Shown here: one piece after another, positions 11,944 through 23,400 of the stretch | Position numbering within the stretch: the stretch's first letter is position 1 | How the letters are laid out: each line of letters opens with the position of its first letter | DNA from: Coix lacryma-jobi var. lacryma-jobi | Lineage: Eukaryota > Streptophyta > Magnoliopsida > Poales > Poaceae | Length of the DNA stretch: 64,000 nucleotides | Assembly: GCA_009763385.1 (NCBI GenBank) | Contig: CM019824.1 | Span: 144,839,705-144,903,704 of the forward strand | Direction of reading: 5' to 3' | The notes under the pieces: generated by a model | Seen by the model: the letters and a program-made list of their open reading frames with translations, nothing else | Told to the model about the DNA's origin: nothing | Databases searched by the model: none | Translations under genes and position numbers: made by a program

Positions 11944-12315
11944 CATAAAAGTATCTTCAAGATACTCGCAAGTCACAAGCTGCAAGCGTAGGCCACGACC
12001 GTCCGGTGGCGCTCGTGTCTCCTTTCGCTGACTGCCTGACCCAGTCCAGTCGCCAGCTGGCGAATACACCTCCCAGCCAAAGCTCACTTTCCGTTTCCAT
12101 CAGCATTTAGTTTTGAGCGGCAGCCGTTCAGGCTTTGCGTCCGTTTTGAAATTCTTTGCCTGTTTATATTAAATTAAACAAAAGATTGGGTAGACGATGC
12201 TCCAATGCTCCATTCAGCTAAGATGACGTTTTGCAAATTTTGGAAGGGTCATCAAAATTTCAGAGAACTGAATGTGCTGGAAACAACTTTAGCACTAGGA
12301 TGGAACATCACATAC
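11944..12315. other. Intergenic, shared upstream motif
   Basis: Contains GGTGGCGCTCGTGTCTCCTT at about 12005-12024. The same motif lies upstream of DUF569-C, where it is split by a transposon (24061-24069 and 25447 onward), so this is ancestral DUF569 upstream sequence. No gene seen. Confidence 0.45.
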
Positions 12316-12422
12316 GTGTCCAAGATGAGACGCTCAAATGCTTCTGGGATCTTTATGTCATTGTACCGCATTCCATAGGATAGATCAAGTTCGCTTTGCC
12401 ATTTCCAGTATGGGTTTTTGAC
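12316..12422 (-). pseudogene. Cytosolic G6PDH single-exon remnant (left copy)
   Basis: One 107-bp exon on the minus strand with acceptor ATAG before 12422 and donor GTATGTG after 12316. It encodes QSELDLSYGMRYNDIKIPEA then ERLILDT, the conserved segment near the C-terminal half of cytosolic glucose-6-phosphate dehydrogenase, which oxidises glucose-6-phosphate to make NADPH. The part before it is altered and shortened relative to the usual sequence. No other G6PDH exon was found nearby, so this is a gene fragment. Right copy at 60502-60396. Confidence 0.75.
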
Positions 12423-12657
12423 CTATAAAAGTTTCATTCGTTAGACATTGTGACTGACAATTTTGCTCCACCAATTGCAGAACCTAACATTGGTTGTAAA
12501 AAGGCACACATAATTAAAGAAAATCCTGAAGTGAGGACGGACCCTACTACACTAAAATACTGAAAGATCTGTAAAAGATGAATTCTGGAAAACAAAATCA
12601 TACTGCATTGAATCTATGAGCATAAAACTAATTGAGTTGATAAAGGAGTACTATTAC

Positions 12658-13033
12658 CTTAATAGACATAAGAGGAAAGTAGGGGGTCCTGGCCCTGGGG
12701 ATGAATTTTTTACCTTGCTGTTTGGCAGATTAACTTCAAAAGATGGAGATATCACATCAATCTTCATTTCCTTGAGCAATTTGGTTGTGTCACTAGAGGC
12801 TCCATCAGCTCTATTTAAGCTCCAATTAGTGTCACAAGTACCACTACGCTTCCTTGTCCAAGAAACACCAAATCTCCCAATGATATATCCAAGCGATTTC
12901 AAAAGCTTATAAGCCTGGAAGGTATTACAGGAGCACCAATTATTCCCCCCAGCAAGCTTTTCATAGATGCCATCTCCCTATGGTTTCGTCCTTGCCACTG
13001 AGAAGAATCAAGGCACGTCTGTCAGCCAAGAAC
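12658..13033 (-). pseudogene. Sen54-like tRNA-splicing endonuclease exon remnant
   Basis: A minus-strand exon with acceptor TTGCAG before 13033 and donor GTAATAG after 12658. It reads FLADRRALILLSGKDETIG, then after a one-base frame change IYEKLAGGNN, then AYKLLKSLGYIIGRFGVSWT and later SSPGPGPPTFLLCLL. The order (RRAL..., YEKLAGG..., YKLLKSLGYI, ..SPG.P.F) matches the N-terminal part of the Sen54 subunit of tRNA-splicing endonuclease as I know the family. The frameshift near 12975 and missing neighbour exons mark it as a fragment. The assignment rests on memory of family motifs only. Right copy at 61113-60738. Confidence 0.6.
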
Positions 13034-13886
13034 CTGCAATGTTTTCATCAGACAATAAGCCTTGGCTGGCAAACTCAAGCACTCTTGACAACTAAAGTCA
13101 ATGGAAAGCAATCCATGCATTCATAATACATCAGTAGAAAATGGCTTCAGAGATTCACGCAGCACAACACTTGTGCTGCTAGTCTGCTGGATGCACGGCG
13201 CACCATGACTGCACAGATACGGCATTTCATCAAACACTTAGCATACCCGATCTCTAAATCGTTGTAGTACAGCTTTTGGCAGCCCGAGCGACACCGGCGG
13301 TCAGACACGGCTTGCCCCTGCTCTCCACCACCTTTGCGGCGCCGGTTCCCTCCACGCACGCGCAGACCCCAGTTCCGCAGAACCCGACCCAACCCAGTGA
13401 AGTCACAACTCACAAATCACAATCCCAGGACGATCCAACACGGACAGAAACCATCTGCGTGCCAAACGAAGCACGCACCTGAAACGGACCCTTGAGGAGG
13501 CAGCAGACCGCGCAGCGACGAGGAAGGGTTGAGCTACTGCTCCTCGCCATCATCATCTTCAACGGCGGGGGCTGGAACACGGTTGGCAGGCTCGTCTCCG
13601 GGACCTGACTGACTGACCCCACCTGCCAGTGTCCTATCTAGCAACCGACCTGCGCTTGTGATTCCACCAGAGCCCAGCCCATCCCAGCAGAATACGGCCC
13701 GTGGCCTTTAAATTCCCCACGTCGCCTCGGCTCGCCTCGGTGCCCAACGTAACTGCCGCAACTAACAAACTCCTCACCGTCTCTTCCTCCTCGCAACAAC
13801 GCAGCAGCGCCACCGCCAAGCACCCCAAGCCCCCGCCCCGCCGCTCGCCGCCCTCACAGCAAAAGAACCAGCGCCGGCAACCGGCG
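13034..13886. other. Upstream region of DUF569-B
   Basis: GC-rich towards its right end. A TTTAAAT motif at 13707-13713, about 175 bp before the ATG, could serve as the core promoter of DUF569-B. Between 13034 and 13600 I see no supported gene. Confidence 0.4.
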
Positions 13887-15894
13887 ATGGACGCCTTCCC
13901 CGACGGGAGGCACGTGTGGCCGCGGGCCCGCGAGTACGGCCTAAGATACCTTTACGCCGACGAGGACGGGGAGCTCGTCGCTGTAGCCCCATGGGGCCGA
14001 GGCGTGGGGAGCTGAACGCGGCGTGGGCGGTGCATCATCTGCGGCGCGGCAACACCGACTACGTACTCTTCCACAACGCCTCCTACGGCAGGTACCTCGC
14101 CCAAATAGAGGAGGGAAGGGTCGAGGACGAGGAAGGCGTCGTCTACTTACGTACCAGTAGGTCGGCCAGTGCACCTACGATTCCCCGGAGCAGGAGAACG
14201 TCTGTTTCAGGCCCACAGGGCGGAGGATGGGTCCGGCGACATCTACCTCAGCAACCCCGCGCTCGGCGTCTGGTTCCCCGACCACGACGAGGAAACGCCA
14301 TTTCATTGGGTGGTCGAGGTTATTCCCATAGGAGTCCCTCCCGCCTCAGCTTCCAGATCCACCACAACCGGTGAGCTCGCCGTCCCCTCCGCTTCGAACT
14401 ACTCGCGTTCGTTTGGGTCTAGAAGGGTTCTTGGAATTTGTGGCTATTAGTTACTGAATCTGCTTTTGTGACTATTAGTTCTTGGTAGGGGGGAGCAGAG
14501 GTTCTGGGATCTTGAATTCTTGCTGCTCTGCTTTTGATTCGCTTTAGAGAACAGTTCTTGATCAGAAATTCATAATAATCTCAGATAATCTTTGTTGTAT
14601 TCCCATTTCGTACCACCAGCTATACAAATTACAAAACATTGTCTATTTTAGAAATTATTTGGCTAGACGTCTTGGGATGTTCCTATCAGTGTAGGAAAAT
14701 GCTGACAGATGCATCAATTTATTTATGTTATTCCTTGATCTGCGCTAAATCAATTGTCTACCGAGTTCTTTTTTATAATTGGAGTTCTTTCTCATGACTT
14801 GTTTTCTGAATAATTTGAGCCATGAATGGTTGTATTTTCTTACCACATAGTAACAAGGTCTGAACATTTTGTTCTCATCGCAATGTGTAGTTAGACCTCC
14901 CGTTCCCAATGCTGCCTGCTTGTTTCGGTTTCCTAAACACTAGTGCTTTGCTCCACTGCAACAGGCTCCAGCAGTGCCGCACTTCAGTGGCCGGAGAATC
15001 TTCCAAGCCGCCCAGCCACAGCCGGTGGTGTTTCGGCGGAGAATCAACTACGTGCGGGCGGACGATCAGGGGAACCTCCCGCAACAATGGAGAGTGTTAG
15101 AACAGTTCGAAGGCCGGTCCGTGTTCAACCTGAGGAGAGATTTAGCAGCCGAACTAGATGAAGCGAACAACGACGACTTAGGCATCACGCTGTGCGTGTT
15201 GGGCGGCTCAAACGGGCGGTGGACTCCTCTGGTCATAGACCTGCCTCCCAATGAGAGGACCATGAACATCGTCGTCCTCACCACCGGTCGCCAGGTAATA
15301 ACTTGCTGGTTTTTGTTTTCGGTAGTCTCTGCAGCAGCAGTAGCACATGTTGAATGGTGTTCAATTGATCAAACTGATAAGAGAGTACAATTACTAAATT
15401 GAATACTGATAAAGTCTGCAGTTCTGGTTTCCTCAAAATAAAAAAGTCTGTTCTGTTATTTGGACTTTGGCACTTTGCTGTAAGAGATCAGAGAACCTGT
15501 TGCTGCATGCCAAATGTTGAGAAGATCATAGTGTTATACTGATGACAGTACAACCTATAACTTGACTGGCATGTACTTAACACATAGATGTTCAAAGAGT
15601 TTCTTTAGTTTTGTTTTTTAATGTATATATTTTGGCTAGTTCCTGCATCCAGTATCCTTTTTTTCGCGATCACGCCTAACCCGTTAGGCGCGTATTTCAT
15701 TAAAAAGAAGAGAATCCAACCCCAAGTACAGAGCAGGTAACCGAAGTTACCGAGAAACACTACACAAACACACACAACAACAATTAAAAGCAAGAAATAA
15801 GAGGGGTGGGGACCCTCCATCTGACACCCCAACAGCTGAGCCTAGAACAAAATAAACCTCAACAACTAGATAGCCAGTAGCGACCAGAGCCAAA

Positions 15895-16150
15895 GAAGAC
15901 AACAGCGGCAAAGCATCCGCTAGAACCCTCGGTGGCAAAGCATCCACCAGAACCACCTCGACGGCAAAGCATCCGCCGGCAACGATTACACCTCGACAGC
16001 AAACATCTGTCGGAAAAGACGTGGCGGCGAAGCATCCGCCCAAACTCCAGACGGCCAAGCATCCGTCCCCACCTCAACAACTTCAGCAGCCAACATCTGC
16101 CGGAAACGCGTCCTCGGTGGCAAAGCATCCACCGGAAAGACCATCATTGC
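15895..16150. repeat. Degenerate minisatellite of GGCAAAGCATCC units
   Basis: Within the LINE-like insertion, a unit close to GGCAAAGCATCCGCC recurs at least seven times at irregular spacing of about 20-50 bp, with variants such as GGCGAAGCATCCGCC and AGCCAACATCTGCC. Function unknown. Confidence 0.7.
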
Positions 16151-16380
16151 AGCTACAACAGACACTAACTGGCAAACCTAGGCGAAGAGGAACATGAAGC
16201 ACAATAGGCGCAGCACGACGACCATAGGGCCACCACAGGAGAGAACAACGGGCAGACATGGTGCTCCAACGCTGCCTTCAAGAAGGGGATCGACATCAAA
16301 GACGCCGACAACGTAGGAAGAGGCGCCGGGTCTTTCGACCCTGTCAAGCCCCGACAAACAGGAACACAACAACGACACCC

Positions 16381-17651
16381 TGTAAGTGCAATCAAGCCCT
16401 AATTGTGGGTTTTGGTATTAATGACAATATGATTGGAGAACTAATGAGATTTATGAAGATGACAAGCAGGTTAATAATAAGAAAGGATGGTTTATACGTG
16501 TTGGTGGACCCCTCATACTATACTTCATCGGATCCGGACTCAAAGTGATATGTCAAGCTTTTTCAATTGAATTTGAGTTATAGGAATGTCGTACTATCAA
16601 GGGGGAATGCAAATACATTGCAATGGCTGAATGACATGTGCTCAAACCAACCCAAACCATCCATGTTTCTAAACCAAAGACAGCTGCACCCATTTCAGAT
16701 CTGTGCCTGTCTGCTCGGTAGGCGCGGCAGTGCCGCTCCCAGCGCGGCAGTGCCGGGCCGCGGCACTGCCGGGCTTCGGCCGGCACTGCCGCGACTTGAT
16801 GTAACCGTTGGCAGGGAGGAGATATTTACTCCATCTCCCTGCCACCCCAACGGTTATCCACGACCATAACTCATCACCTACCTCCAGACAAGCTCTCTCT
16901 TCCCCATTGAAGGCCCTCAAGCTCTCTCTCACCGAATCTTCTATTCCCATTGATTCCAAGTGAGTTAGAGGCTTAAACTTTCACCAAAGAGAAGCCCTAG
17001 CTGAGATCTACTTCCTAGAGCACTTGATTTGAGCCATAGCCAGTGGATTTGCTTCTATTACTCTTGGGTTCTTGGAACCCTAGCCGGCTAGGCGTCGCCC
17101 TAGAGCCTTGCCAACTTGTGTGGCGGCCTAGGGAGGTTTGTAATCGATTGTGCAGCTAGTATTATTACCCCTCACCTCAAGGATTTGGTTCCTTGACTTG
17201 AGAACGAGGTAGAGTTGAAAAGCTCATGACCTAAGTGGTCAACCTCAACAACGTGGAGGTAGGCAAGCCTTGGTGGCGAGCTGAACCACGGGATAAATCA
17301 CTTGTCACTTGTGCTTATTTGCTTTCATATTACTTACTTGTGAACTTGTGATAGATTCTAGGGTTTGGCCCGATCTACTTTCTATGTCATATTTGGCTTG
17401 TTAGAGTTGGTTCTGCTGGTTCAGGAAACTTGTCGTAGCATTTCCATTCATATAAAATCAGTTGGTTGTGGCTGGATTTCGAATTGCAGCTTCTAGTCTC
17501 ATACTGCGCGGCAGTACCGCGCTGAGGCCGGCAGTGCCGGGCAGCGGCAGTGCCGGGCACAGGGCGGTAGTGCTGGGCTCATCTAATTAAGTTTTGAGCT
17601 GTGATTTTTGACAGGCCTATTCACCCCCCCTAGGCCACACATGTCCTTACA
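16381..17651 (+). mobile_element. Solo LTR of a Sirevirus-like element
   Basis: 1,271 bp beginning TGTAAGTGCA and ending CCTTACA, flanked by a perfect 5-bp duplication CACCC (16376-16380 and 17652-17656). Its end (CCTATTCACCCCCC...TAGGCCAC) matches the end of the full element at 33527-45907 (CCTATTCACCCCCC...TAGGCGAC), so the two are related. It carries clustered GC-rich palindromic motifs of the type CGGCAGTGCCG at 16725-16795 and 17505-17575, in place of the CCGGACATGTCCGG motif. No internal region remains, consistent with LTR-LTR recombination. Nested in the LINE-like insertion. Confidence 0.85.
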
Positions 17652-19443
17652 CACCCCCAGCATGGCGTCGTCTACCCAGGAAGATCGGGCAGGGATTTCT
17701 CCTGGTTCTGAAGGTCAAGGAACAAACCCGTCGCCAGACGCCAGCCCGATCCGGCGAGCCCAAGCCGGCAGCCGACCGAGGCCCGAAGGAGACCCCGAGA
17801 AAGCAGGACGCCACCGGGGACCAGCCCAACCCAGCCAAGGAGCATAGCGGTGCAAGAGCAGTGCGCGACACCGGTCATGCCACCATGGCAGAACCCACGC
17901 AGCACGCACCCCACCGGCCTCACCACCACGGCGACACCAAGCGCCAGCAGCATCCAAAGCTCCACAAGCGAGTGGGGCAGGGTAAGGACCGTCCGACCGC
18001 CGTGGAGCCCAGCAGCCACCTCGCCAGGCGGGCCGGCGCGGCAGATCTAGGGTCAAGAGCCAGACGGTCGTCCGGCAAGCCCGGCCGCACCATGGACGCC
18101 AGAGCGCCCCACACCACAGATCCGATCCGTGTGGCGGCCCAAGTCGACGAGCCTGGGAGCCCGGACCAGCCACCGGCCAGCAGCGAGCCGTCAGGACGCC
18201 GGCCGCAAAACCCAGGACAGGAGGGGAGGCTCCACCGACCAGATCCAACACACCGGAGCGCAGATCCGGCCGGTGGGCAAGGCCGACACGCGGCAGCTGG
18301 GAGGAGCAGGGAGGGAAGCCGCTCACCCTGGCCGCCGCCACCGCTCGCCAGGAGCCGCGCCGCGGCGCGCCAGGAGCCGGCGAGCTCGGGCTGGGCCGCG
18401 GACCCGGCCGCCGGCAGCCCAGCCGACGAGCCGGCGCAGGCCACGCCACCGCCAGCCCAAGCCGAGGCCGGCCGAGCGGACGGCCGGAGGCGGGCCGATG
18501 GAGCCCCAGGAGCCACCAGCCCCGGACGAACGCCGCCACCCGCCGCCACGACAGCCGGACGCGCAGCCAGGACAGGCAGCCGACCGCGCGCAGTCCGAGC
18601 ACCGCACCCGCGAGATCAGGCAAGAGTCCGCCAGTGGCGCTCCCAACAGCCGCAGAGCCAGCGGCAGCGGAGGTGCCGGGACCAGAGGAGCAGCAGCAGG
18701 CCGCCGCTCTGCCCGCCGCCCGGCCGGCAAGCGAGCGGCCGGTCGGTGAGAGGAGGCGAGGAGCCACGGCAGGACCTGCAGCGGCGAGGGTGCGGCGCTC
18801 TAGGCGGCGGGGCGGTCGCCCTCGGGTCGCCTCCGAGAGACGACGCGAGAGCGAAGCGAAAATTCCTGTGATATTGATATATCATAAGCATCCAGTATCC
18901 TCTTCTTGGGTTTTTGGGTGCTTTTGTTATTTTAGTAATGCAGTTTCCAACATCTGTATGGTTTGGGTCTCATTGTGCAACAAAATGTTGCATGTCTATT
19001 GTGCATTGTAGACTCTGAAGTAGTTCTGAACAAATGAATGTTGCATGTTCAGATAGTTTCTTGCTTTTTGGGTTCTTTGTGGGTGCACAGACATCTGTTT
19101 GAAAAAATGGTATTGCTTGGTTAGGAGCTAGAGCTGATAATATGAAAAAAGCAATAGATAAGTAGAGGAAACATCCATTGATAGACACAATTTCAGATTT
19201 TGTCAATATTTACAGTTTCTTTGGAGGTCTCAATCTTTATTGTAGATTGCGAGCTTCAGGAAATTCAATTGTGACAATATTTTGATTCAGTGTTCAGAAA
19301 TTTCAGTTTCTTCATGTGTCAACCAATATGTTGATCTTATCACTGGATACCTTATTTAGAATTATGTCATCGTTTTCACATTTTCCTTTGTGAATGCAGC
19401 GGCTTTGGCGTTGCGGCACCCAGATCTTGATCTTGATGTATAG

Positions 19444-20416
19444 TAGAGGAATACAAAAGCAGGACTTCTAACAACAGCATCATGGTTCATCTCTTCCAGA
19501 ATCCACCTTGCTGCTACCACTGACTGGCTGCTACAGATACAATGGGATGAGAACTGGCTGAACAGCCTGAACTTCTTTTGTTCTTATAGTGATAGTTTCA
19601 GAAAACTCAGGAACTCCACTTGTGGTTTGAATTAGCCTTTTAATTCAAGTACAACAGATGAGTGAAGCACTATGCGGGAAAAAGTGCTTGAACGATTTTG
19701 CACAGTAACATTGGTTGTAATTGCCATCTTGATATCTGAAAGAAACAAAGTAAATATTGGTAGTTTACTCTGTATCTTGTTCCCTGGATGTGCAGGAAAG
19801 GGTTTTTCCATTTACGTGATGAAATAAAACTTCCAGATGCGAATAACTGTTGTTTTCTGAATCCTGTTGTGTCAAATAGTACAGTTAATGTTTCTGAACT
19901 TAAGTTTCACCGTTTCAGCCATGACATGAGCAGTCAATAAAGAAATGAACAATATGCACGTGTGCAGCTTCGATAATGGTCTTCAAACTAGCCGCAGCCG
20001 TCCGTCTAGTCTGTCCACTAATCTTGGGTTTGAGTGAGTATAACTAGCGAAAGTATTACATTTCACCCGTGTAAGCTTTTTCAAGCGCTCTTGGATGTCA
20101 GGGACCAGAACAATGTTCGTCCGCTTGTTCTCCCTTCAGATTATTGGTTTTTTCACTTGACTACCCTTTGTTGCTCGCGGAACGAAATGCTTTCAGTATT
20201 TTTAGTTTTTTGATTTGAAACTGAAATGCCATCTCAAACTGCATCCATCCAGTGAGTGTGGATTGCATCAAATCTAACAACCGTTACAAAAGAGTAGCTG
20301 AAGTTTATGAAACTATCTTAACAAAAGAAAGATAAGAGTCAATTCTCATGTCACTGTATATCAGGTTTCGAAGAGATGAATTGCGAAGTTGTTAGAAGCT
20401 TTGCTCCTGTGCCCCT
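19444..20416. other. Shared 3' flank between DUF569-B and DUF569-C
   Basis: Convergent 3' intergenic region. Part of it (about 19866-20165) recurs at 33268-33526 and continues at 45908-45970 after the retrotransposon, showing that this flank was duplicated within the cluster. No gene seen. Confidence 0.6.
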
Positions 20417-23400
20417 CTACGATTCTGGCGCATCAAACTGCGGGTACTCTAACATCTGAAAAGCTGAATTGGCAAGGGAACAACAAAAACAATGAGATAG
20501 TTAGGGGTCATATCATGCGTATTACAACAATGACATCTAATCAAGAGTATACAGAAAAGATAACAGTAGACAGTCAACCCAAAGATTGACAACTATTGGC
20601 TACTTATAAAAGCAATATTGGCTATCAAGCAGAATAACTAAATGTACCGAACTAGAGGATCAGATTATTGAAACAACTGAATTCTGAACTAAATACCATG
20701 GTATGAAATGCAATATCTCACCAAAACAAAGTAGAGAATTACCTCAAGCGCAACTTGAGTAAAGTGTTAAAAAACATAAAACTCAAGAAGAGGATCGCAC
20801 AAGCAGCAAACTGTGCAAAACTGCAGAATTAATCTGAACAACTGGGCTAAACATCTCTTGTCCATAGGACATTATGATATACTCAAAGTCTATCATGCAG
20901 ATATTATTTTTACTGATATCTTTGCTTAAAAAAATTAGAACTATAGAACTACCGTAACCTATGCAATTAGTTCAGAACATAGAGGATAGTTTGCACTAAC
21001 CAAGTCACAATTTCTTGATTTTGCAGATTTATGGCTACAACATGTCAAATATTAACATGCAAACAAAAATGGTATGTCCAACTTAGGCATTTGGATATGG
21101 CATTCATGGTCATTAGAACATTTTCATAATAAATTTGTTCATAATTTGGAGTTTTTTCGTCTATCTTGTTACTGTACTAGCAAGAAACAGTACTAAACTG
21201 CAGGGTTTGTGCCTCAGTGTTTTCTTGAAAAAAAGAACAGGAGGGACAAGGAGCCCCTACTGGAATTAGGTTAAACTATAGCAAGTTACAAAGTACAGGA
21301 ACCATGCCTCAGTGTAGTCATCACTCATCAGGTTCTTTAAAATGCATCATAGGTTATGAAAGGATGGAGGAAAATCTCCTTAAGCTGTTGCAGTTTACCT
21401 TCTCAGTTGAGTTCAATCAGTTTCCTTTTTGCTTCCTTATTGTTATATTCTTTTTTCGTGTGTTCACTAACTAATCAGGATGCATCTGTGTCTTGAAAAG
21501 CTGCAAGGGTAGCTCACCTTTGCATATTCATGGATTGGTACCGATTTCAACAACTAGGAAAGCATTACTGTGTACCCTTGTAGAAGACAAATGAATTGTT
21601 CATTTAAGAGTATGATAATTGATAAATGATCAATTTTAGCAAATTGTGTCACAAGGTTGTCAATAATGCATTGGTTTACCTCTAATAGATGGAATGTAGT
21701 CAACCAAATACAGGTTGTTGTCTTCACGGAGATGGATTCTGTCAAATGCATAATCTATATGTTTATGTGAACATTGCTCAGCAGCCTAGAGAATTGTATG
21801 CTACTTCCTCCATCCCAAATTCTATTTTTTTTTACCTCAAGTTTGACCACTCGTCTTATTCAAAAAAATTCAGCAAACATAGTCAAAGTTAAATCACTCT
21901 TGAAGAACTTTTATTAATAAAGCAAACCACGACTAAATGATATTTTACACAACTTTTTGAATAAGACGAGTGGTCAAACTTTGTGTTAAAAAAGTCAAAC
22001 TACTTACAATTTGGGATGGAGGAAGTATGTCTTTATTCTAATTACTTGTAATTGAGCACATACAGAGCATTTGTTTGCCATGCATGGTCGGATTATGTGA
22101 AGATAGGTTTATGAAACAATGGCTTTCTTGTGTCATTTACACATGATTTTCAAGCTGGCATCGCAATGCAGGCAGCAGGTCTACTGCAGTGGATAGAGTG
22201 TCAGCCTGCTCTGAGGTGGTTAGGCATTACTTTAGCTTCTATGCATTAGGTGATCAGACAATAGTTTGTCACATAGCAACGCACATGTATTTACCTAGTA
22301 ACTATAGAATTACCATAAGTTATGGGCTATGTTGTATTGCAATCCATACAGCTGAAATCGTAAGAAGCAGATAACAAGTGCTGCAAAGTGCAAACATTAT
22401 TGTGAAAGCTGCAGAGTTCTCACCTTGTAATCCAGTGGTCATGACAACGATGTCCATGGCATCTACATTATGAGGCAGATCTGTGATAAGTGGGATTGCG
22501 AGCGCATGCATGCCAGCCCGCACGCACAACGTGATGTTCTCGTCATCCAGACGGGCTGCCACCTTAGTCCTCAGGTTGGACACAGAGCAACCATAGAACT
22601 TGAATTCAGGCCAGTTGGCATGATAAATGTTCGCATCATCTACCAGCCGCACAAGCCGGATCATCCGCGCCAGACCCTGATACGGCTGCACCTTGGGCCG
22701 AAACTTGAGGCCACGGCTTACATGAGTCTGTCACAATGGAACACTTGTGTTTAATACTTAACAAGTCTGAATACACATTGTGGTGAGTAAGAAATGTTCA
22801 GAGGAAATTTTTTACAGATTTCTCAGAAAAAAATTACCATTGTGAGATCAAGACCAAATCACTCAAACCCCTCTAGTGCATATCATGACAAAGAAATCCT
22901 ACTGTCACTTCAACTAAGACTTCACACATGAGTTTATGACATCCAATGCAGATTAACGATGACAGAGCAATTCGTAAAGTCAGCACAATCTAGAACAGAC
23001 AACAATATCTGGATAAGTTGTAGGAATGGAAAGGTAAACAGATTACTGTGATCCTAAAGACCCCAAATACAGAGGCTCGAGAAAACCCAAATTTCATCAC
23101 ATGCCATGCAAGTGTTGACTACAACCACCGCAGCAATTTATAAACCAGCTATGTTGTTCTCGAGCCAGTTTTAATGGATCGGCAGCAGTGTGATGCTGTC
23201 CCATGGAAATTGAGATGTACTGTATTCATTACGGTTCTTGCACTTAAATTCGAGGACTATTTTGACAAAATAAAAACTCGTCATAAATTTGGAACACCTC
23301 TTTTCCAGGAGTTGAGAGGGGAAAGGACGGCGAATAGCGAACTCACCGAAGGTGGAGGCGGAAGGGGTGTCGGCACCGGGCTCAGTGGGATGGGCTCGAC

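Larger units (their letters stand above)
1..15917 (+). repeat. Left copy of large direct duplication
   Basis: This stretch reappears in the same orientation at 48077-64000, shifted by 48,076 bp at its start and 48,083 bp at its end. Both copies are cut by the window edge, so the true length is unknown and at least 15.9 kb. Long parts look identical (for example 1-2660 and 11400-13500). Other parts, mainly 2.7-11.2 kb and 13.5-15.3 kb, carry scattered single-base indels. Nearly all indels that break a reading frame are in this copy. It could be a true tandem duplication with a period near 48 kb or an assembly duplication of two haplotypes; the sequence alone cannot decide. Confidence 0.95.
15659..18887 (-). 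mobile_element. LINE-like insertion in intron 2 of DUF569-B
   Basis: Flanked by a 14-bp target duplication GCATCCAGTATCCT (15645-15658 and 18888-18901). The left edge is a T run followed by CGCGATCACGCC, the reverse complement of a 3' poly-A tail, so the element lies on the minus strand. The far end is very GC-rich, like a LINE 5' UTR. Apart from a later solo LTR (16381-17651), about 1.95 kb remains and no reverse transcriptase is recognisable, so it is internally deleted or non-autonomous. Long open frames of about 340 residues on both strands at 17715-18871 overlap each other and look like a stop-poor GC-rich effect. The insertion predates the large duplication, since its start is also at 63742-64000. 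Confidence 0.8.
13887..19443 (+). pseudogene. DUF569 family gene B, frameshifted (left copy)
   Basis: Plus-strand DUF569 gene. Exon 1 is 13887-14370 (start MDAFPDGRHVWPRAREYG), exon 2 is 14965-15294 (core RRINYVRADDQGN, WRVLEQFEGRSVFNLR, ITLCVLGGSNGRW, DLPPNERTMNIVV), and exon 3 is 19400-19443, completing with ALALRHPDLDLDV and stop. Intron 2 is about 4.1 kb because of a nested LINE/solo-LTR insertion. Exon 1 changes frame near 13990-14010 in both copies, between LYADEDGELVAV and AAWAVHHLRRGN. This copy also has a 12-for-10-base replacement at about 14148, a missing C at about 14203 and a missing G at about 15286 relative to the right copy. A full-length protein is not possible as written. 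The convergent neighbour is DUF569-C. Confidence 0.8.

Noticed and set aside
17715..18871. Long opposite-strand open frames of about 350 and 336 residues
   Set aside because: They overlap on both strands in very GC-rich DNA with low-complexity Arg/Pro/Ala/Gly composition and no family signature. Stops are rare there by composition. They belong to the LINE-like insertion.
22165..22235. Possible tRNA-like stretch
   Set aside because: The sequence has a few tRNA-like words but no consistent cloverleaf or A/B box arrangement could be drawn.
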